This document shows, in pieces, positions 6,663-8,744 of a stretch of DNA of 8,744 nt. The stretch lies in NCBI GenBank assembly GCA_934725735.1, contig CAKVCP010000091.1, positions 1-8,744 on the forward strand. Reading direction: 5' to 3'. Position 1 is the stretch's first letter, and each line of letters opens with the position of its first letter. Origin of the DNA: an uncultured Thermoguttaceae bacterium. GTDB taxonomy: Bacteria; Planctomycetota; Planctomycetia; Pirellulales; Thermoguttaceae. The notes under the pieces are model-generated. The model was not told where the DNA came from. It did no database searches and was given only the letters and a program-made list of their open reading frames with translations. Made by a program: the position numbers and the translations under genes.

Positions 6663-7553
6663 TCATTTCTTGTTAAGCATTTCCATGACGCGATCAGCGA
6701 TCGCCTTGACCAACGCTTCAGTTTGAGGATCTTTGCCGACCTCAACTTTGTTGGCGAGGATCGGGTTCGACGCGCAACCGCAGGGCTCGGAGTCGCCGCG
6801 TCGGAATCGAGGCGGATCAAACGCGCGATGTCCAACGCCGGTTTCCTTCCAGCTGTCGCGGAACATATCGTTCGCGCAGAGTTCGCAGTTCTCAGCCTGC
6901 AAACGCGGATCTTTGATGCCCCACTTCGTCTTGAGTTGAAGAAGAGCCTCCGCTTCGTCTTTCGTGAAGTAGCTCGTCTTACCCAAGTCGTGAGAAATCA
7001 TAAGGATACGGCAGTAAGCGTCAAGAAGTTCCGTCATCCAATACGCCTTTTCGACGGTCGGGCCAAGGCTTACGGTGCCATGGTTCGCCAAAACGATGAC
7101 GTCCGACTTGTGAATGAAAGGAAGAACCGTGTCGGCAAATTCTTGTCCGCCAGGAATCGCATACTTAGCAATAGGAACGTCGCCCATGTAAATATCGACT
7201 TCAGGAAGCACGCACTGGGGAATCGCTTCCCGCGCAACGCCGAAAGCGGTTGCATAAGGCGGATGGCAGTGAAGAACCGACTTCACTTCAGGACGTTCCT
7301 TCATGATCGTCAGGTGAAGGAAGATTTCGCTCGTTCGCTTGCGCGTTCCGGCGATCTGATTTCCTTCCATATCAACGATGCACAAATCTTCCGGCTTCAT
7401 GAAACCTTTACAGATTTGCGTCGGGGTGCACACGACTCGATTTTCGTCGATGCGGTAACTAATATTACCGTCGTTCGCGGCGGCAAAGCCCCGATTGTAA
7501 AGTCTGCGACCAATATCGCAGATCTCGTCTTTAACTTGATGCAAATTGAGCAT
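6663..7553 (-). CDS. Class II aldolase (fuculose/rhamnulose-1-phosphate type), likely microcompartment cargo
   Basis: Zn-dependent aldolase expected to split L-fuculose- or L-rhamnulose-1-phosphate into DHAP and lactaldehyde. Counting from ATG 7553 (296 residues), the catalytic set is E76 (TSE), H95 and H97 (LHCHPP) and H158 (NHGT). The spacing equals E. coli FucA (E73, H92, H94, H155), and NDGNIS matches its phosphate-binding loop. After the fold (about residue 215) comes an extension with CxxC (C223, C226) and CxC (C258, C260), then a C-terminal amphipathic helix (EALVKAIADRVMEML) typical of encapsulation peptides. The frame opens at ATG 7577, but its GAGG is only 1 base away. ATG 7553 has AAAGGA at 7 bases and gives a family-like N-terminus, so it is preferred. 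The BMC-P gene just upstream supports a microcompartment role. Confidence 0.88.
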   Translation of the reverse strand: MLNLHQVKDEICDIGRRLYNRGFAAANDGNISYRIDENRVVCTPTQICKGFMKPEDLCIVDMEGNQIAGTRKRTSEIFLHLTIMKERPEVKSVLHCHPPYATAFGVAREAIPQCVLPEVDIYMGDVPIAKYAIPGGQEFADTVLPFIHKSDVIVLANHGTVSLGPTVEKAYWMTELLDAYCRILMISHDLGKTSYFTKDEAEALLQLKTKWGIKDPRLQAENCELCANDMFRDSWKETGVGHRAFDPPRFRRGDSEPCGCASNPILANKVEVGKDPQTEALVKAIADRVMEMLNKK

Positions 7554-7560
7554 GCGCTGT

Positions 7561-7566
7561 TCCTTT
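7561..7566 (-). promoter_or_regulatory. Ribosome binding site deciding the aldolase start
   Basis: AAAGGA on the minus strand, 7 bases before ATG 7553. The upstream ATG 7577 has its only purine-rich match one base away, so the site favours the shorter protein. Confidence 0.6.
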
Positions 7567-7623
7567 GCTATAACCATTCCTCAACAAACGCGCGCCTTAT
7601 CGCCGCGCATTCATTCCACACTA

Positions 7624-7651
7624 ATTATCTTCTTCTATGAGACGGTTTCAA
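7624..7651 (-). promoter_or_regulatory. Possible promoter of the aldolase gene
   Basis: On the minus strand TTGAAA (7651-7646), 16 bases, then GATAAT (7629-7624): each box differs from consensus at one position. The start site would be near 7617, about 65 bases before ATG 7553. The -35 box overlaps GACGGTTT (7641-7648), whose exact inverted copy AAACCGTC lies at 7726-7733. Readthrough from the shell gene upstream is also possible. Confidence 0.4.
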
Positions 7652-7675
7652 GACTTGGGAATAAAAAAAGCGTCC

Positions 7676-7725
7676 AAAAAAAATCTTTGACCTTTTTTTC
7701 AAACTTAAGTTCGGCTTATCCGAGC
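7676..7725. repeat. A8/T7 inverted tract and short hairpin after the shell protein gene
   Basis: The plus strand reads A8, nine bases, then T7 (7676-7699), a pure A-T inverted tract. Next to it GTTCGG pairs with CCGAGC (7709-7725, one G-U) around a 5-base loop. On the minus strand no U-tract directly follows that stem, but U8 comes about 25 bases later, so termination after the shell gene is possible but weak. Confidence 0.35.
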
Positions 7726-7737
7726 AAACCGTCCTCT

Positions 7738-8163
7738 TTATTTCTTCACGGGGGTCAACTTCGCCACAACCTGGGGATCGATCGACACGCAATCGAGTAT
7801 TGCGGCGCCGAACGCGTCGACGGGTTTCTGCGTTTTCTGTCCGAAAGCGGCGGCTGCCTCCGCGCCTTCGCTGAACGCAATCCATTCGCCGATCGCCGCG
7901 GAACAATCGTCATAGACGACTAGCTCGTTTCCCCAACGCTGCGTAAAATTCGGACTCTCTATCCTCTGAATCGCCTCTTTCAGGCGTTCTTCAGGAGATA
8001 ATCCTCGTTCTTTTTCCGATTGCGCGATCGCCTTGGCCGACTCTACGGGATCTTCCGTTAAATCCTTAAAGGTTAGCGGCACGACGATTTTGAATTGTCC
8101 GCCGACGAGCGAAGGATGCTGACCGCTTAAAACGACCTTGCCGACAACTCTTCCTATTCGCAT
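7738..8163 (-). CDS. BMC-P microcompartment vertex protein (EutN/CcmL family) with an insertion
   Basis: Pentameric shell protein that closes the vertices of a bacterial microcompartment. The start MRIGRVVGKVVLSGQHPSLV and the later ELVVYDDCSAAIGEW, IAFSEGAEAAAAF and KPVDAFGAAILDCVSI align along the whole CcmL/EutN fold. At 141 residues it is longer than the usual 85-100. The excess is a charged, probably helical insertion at about residues 35-78 (ESAKAIAQSEKERGLSPEER and onward) between two core strands. ATG 8163 has GAGGA (8168-8172) overlapping the TGA of the upstream gene, so the two are translationally coupled. With the aldolase downstream this points to sugar-phosphate degradation in a microcompartment. 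No hexameric shell gene is visible here; such genes would lie to the right of the window. Confidence 0.92.
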   Translation of the reverse strand: MRIGRVVGKVVLSGQHPSLVGGQFKIVVPLTFKDLTEDPVESAKAIAQSEKERGLSPEERLKEAIQRIESPNFTQRWGNELVVYDDCSAAIGEWIAFSEGAEAAAAFGQKTQKPVDAFGAAILDCVSIDPQVVAKLTPVKK

Positions 8164-8167
8164 CCGA

Positions 8168-8172
8168 TCCTC
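8168..8172 (-). promoter_or_regulatory. Ribosome binding site overlapping the upstream stop codon
   Basis: GAGGA lies 4 bases before ATG 8163 and shares two bases with the TGA of the RpiB-like gene, giving stop-restart coupling. Confidence 0.6.
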
Positions 8173-8744
8173 ACTTCATCGTAACCCAAAAGTCGACGAC
8201 CAGACGCGCTTGATAGGCGCCTAGATCGCGCGGATCCAAGATCAAAGTATTCGCGTCGGCGGCTTTTATATCGCGTTTAGCCTGTTCGACGGAATACGCG
8301 ACGACGGCGCGAACGCCTTTCTTGCGATTTGCCCAAACGTTGGCGATTGCTCCGTCGTGCGTCACGATGAGCGTTCGGATAGCTTTCTCTTCATTCAATC
8401 GATCTGCAACGGCTTGAGTCGTTTTTTTCAAACAATCAAAACGCTCTTCCTGGAACTCTGTATTTCTAGACAGATACTCCAAAAGAGTGCGCGGCGCGCC
8501 TTCCGACTCGGGCAATTTGGTCGCGACAAAGACGCTGACGAGCGACTTCTGAGCGGAAGAGGAGGGAAGGGACGCCCCCTTTTGTTCCGGCCTCGACGAA
8601 AACGTAGATTTCGTCGATCCAATATTCGACGCGGAGATTGTCGACTGAACCTCCGCAACCTCTTGCGCGACTTCAACGCCGAGTTTCTTCATCAAATCGA
8701 GCGCCGCCGGGGTGATTACCGCTCTGGGCTGAAACGTCCAGGAT
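8171..8744 (-). CDS. RpiB/LacAB-like protein of the microcompartment locus, 5' end outside window
   Basis: 190 residues are visible and the frame is open past the window edge, so the internal TTG/ATG near 8692 is not the true start. The first visible part, AVITPAALDLMKKLGVEV, resembles leader segments of microcompartment-associated proteins. A Ser/Thr/Pro-rich linker of about 35 residues follows. The C-terminal 110 residues align with ribose-5-phosphate isomerase B: ANRKKGVRAVVAYS matches E. coli ANKFAGIRAVVCSE, then DANTLILDPRDLGAYQARLVVDFW matches DTNVLAFGSRVVGLELAKMIVDAW. The RpiB loop GTGVG is replaced by HDGAIA, so ordinary isomerase activity is doubtful. Coupled to the BMC-P gene. A structural or divergent sugar-phosphate role in the compartment is inferred. 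Confidence 0.72.
   Translation of the reverse strand, partial: SWTFQPRAVITPAALDLMKKLGVEVAQEVAEVQSTISASNIGSTKSTFSSRPEQKGASLPSSSAQKSLVSVFVATKLPESEGAPRTLLEYLSRNTEFQEERFDCLKKTTQAVADRLNEEKAIRTLIVTHDGAIANVWANRKKGVRAVVAYSVEQAKRDIKAADANTLILDPRDLGAYQARLVVDFWVTMK

Noticed and set aside
6723..7640. Rightward 305-codon open frame opposite the aldolase
   Set aside because: The aldolase on the other strand has all catalytic residues with exact family spacing; this frame shows no domain and is its antisense shadow.
7625..7906. Arg-rich 93-codon frame beneath the BMC-P gene
   Set aside because: Out-of-frame shadow of a clear EutN/CcmL protein.
1..8744. tRNA, rRNA, CRISPR array or IS element
   Set aside because: No cloverleaf, regular spacer-repeat pattern, transposase motif or paired terminal repeats were seen on either strand.

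Overview
The window looks like a planctomycete or a close PVM-superphylum relative (inferred). The main reason is the right end. There a class II aldolase with a likely encapsulation tail, a BMC-P (EutN/CcmL) shell protein and an RpiB-like protein lie in a row, which is the kind of gene set found in the planctomycete/verrucomicrobial microcompartment for fucose and rhamnose breakdown. A csrA gene with a small unrecognised protein upstream fits the same group. Every gene recognised with confidence is on the minus strand, so the window is best read from right to left.

Right end (8744 to 6663), bacterial microcompartment segment: an RpiB-like protein, cut by the window edge, is translationally coupled to a BMC-P vertex protein. 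After a leader with a probable promoter comes the fuculose/rhamnulose-phosphate-type aldolase, whose best start is 24 bases inside the longest reading frame. A strong terminator ends this unit.

Middle (6558 to 4455), housekeeping: an intact M24 Xaa-Pro aminopeptidase with its own terminator, about 280 bases with no convincing gene, then an unrecognised 98-residue protein and a 59-residue csrA. Between these last two is a hairpin carrying GGA in its loop. Its 9-base core is repeated over the csrA ribosome binding site, which suggests that CsrA controls its own translation. A 15-bp terminator hairpin closes the unit.

Left end (4363 to 1), accessory island: this part looks A+T-richer and different in style. 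A divergent promoter region has a perfect 8+8 palindrome lying on the -10 box of the leftward promoter. That promoter drives an XRE-type repressor followed by a very large gene, of which more than 1,140 residues lie in the window. The large gene joins a DEDDh exonuclease, a Cys cluster, a RecQ helicase and the start of a UvrD/Rep helicase. Both leftward genes, and a small rightward ORF across the promoter, are interrupted by one-base frame changes. The change in the large gene is exactly on a U-UUU-UUU run. The cause may be base-calling errors in homopolymers, phase variation, programmed -1 frameshifting or decay; the sequence alone cannot decide. The repressor plus multi-nuclease/helicase layout is the most likely place for an undescribed system, possibly defence or DNA repair (inference).
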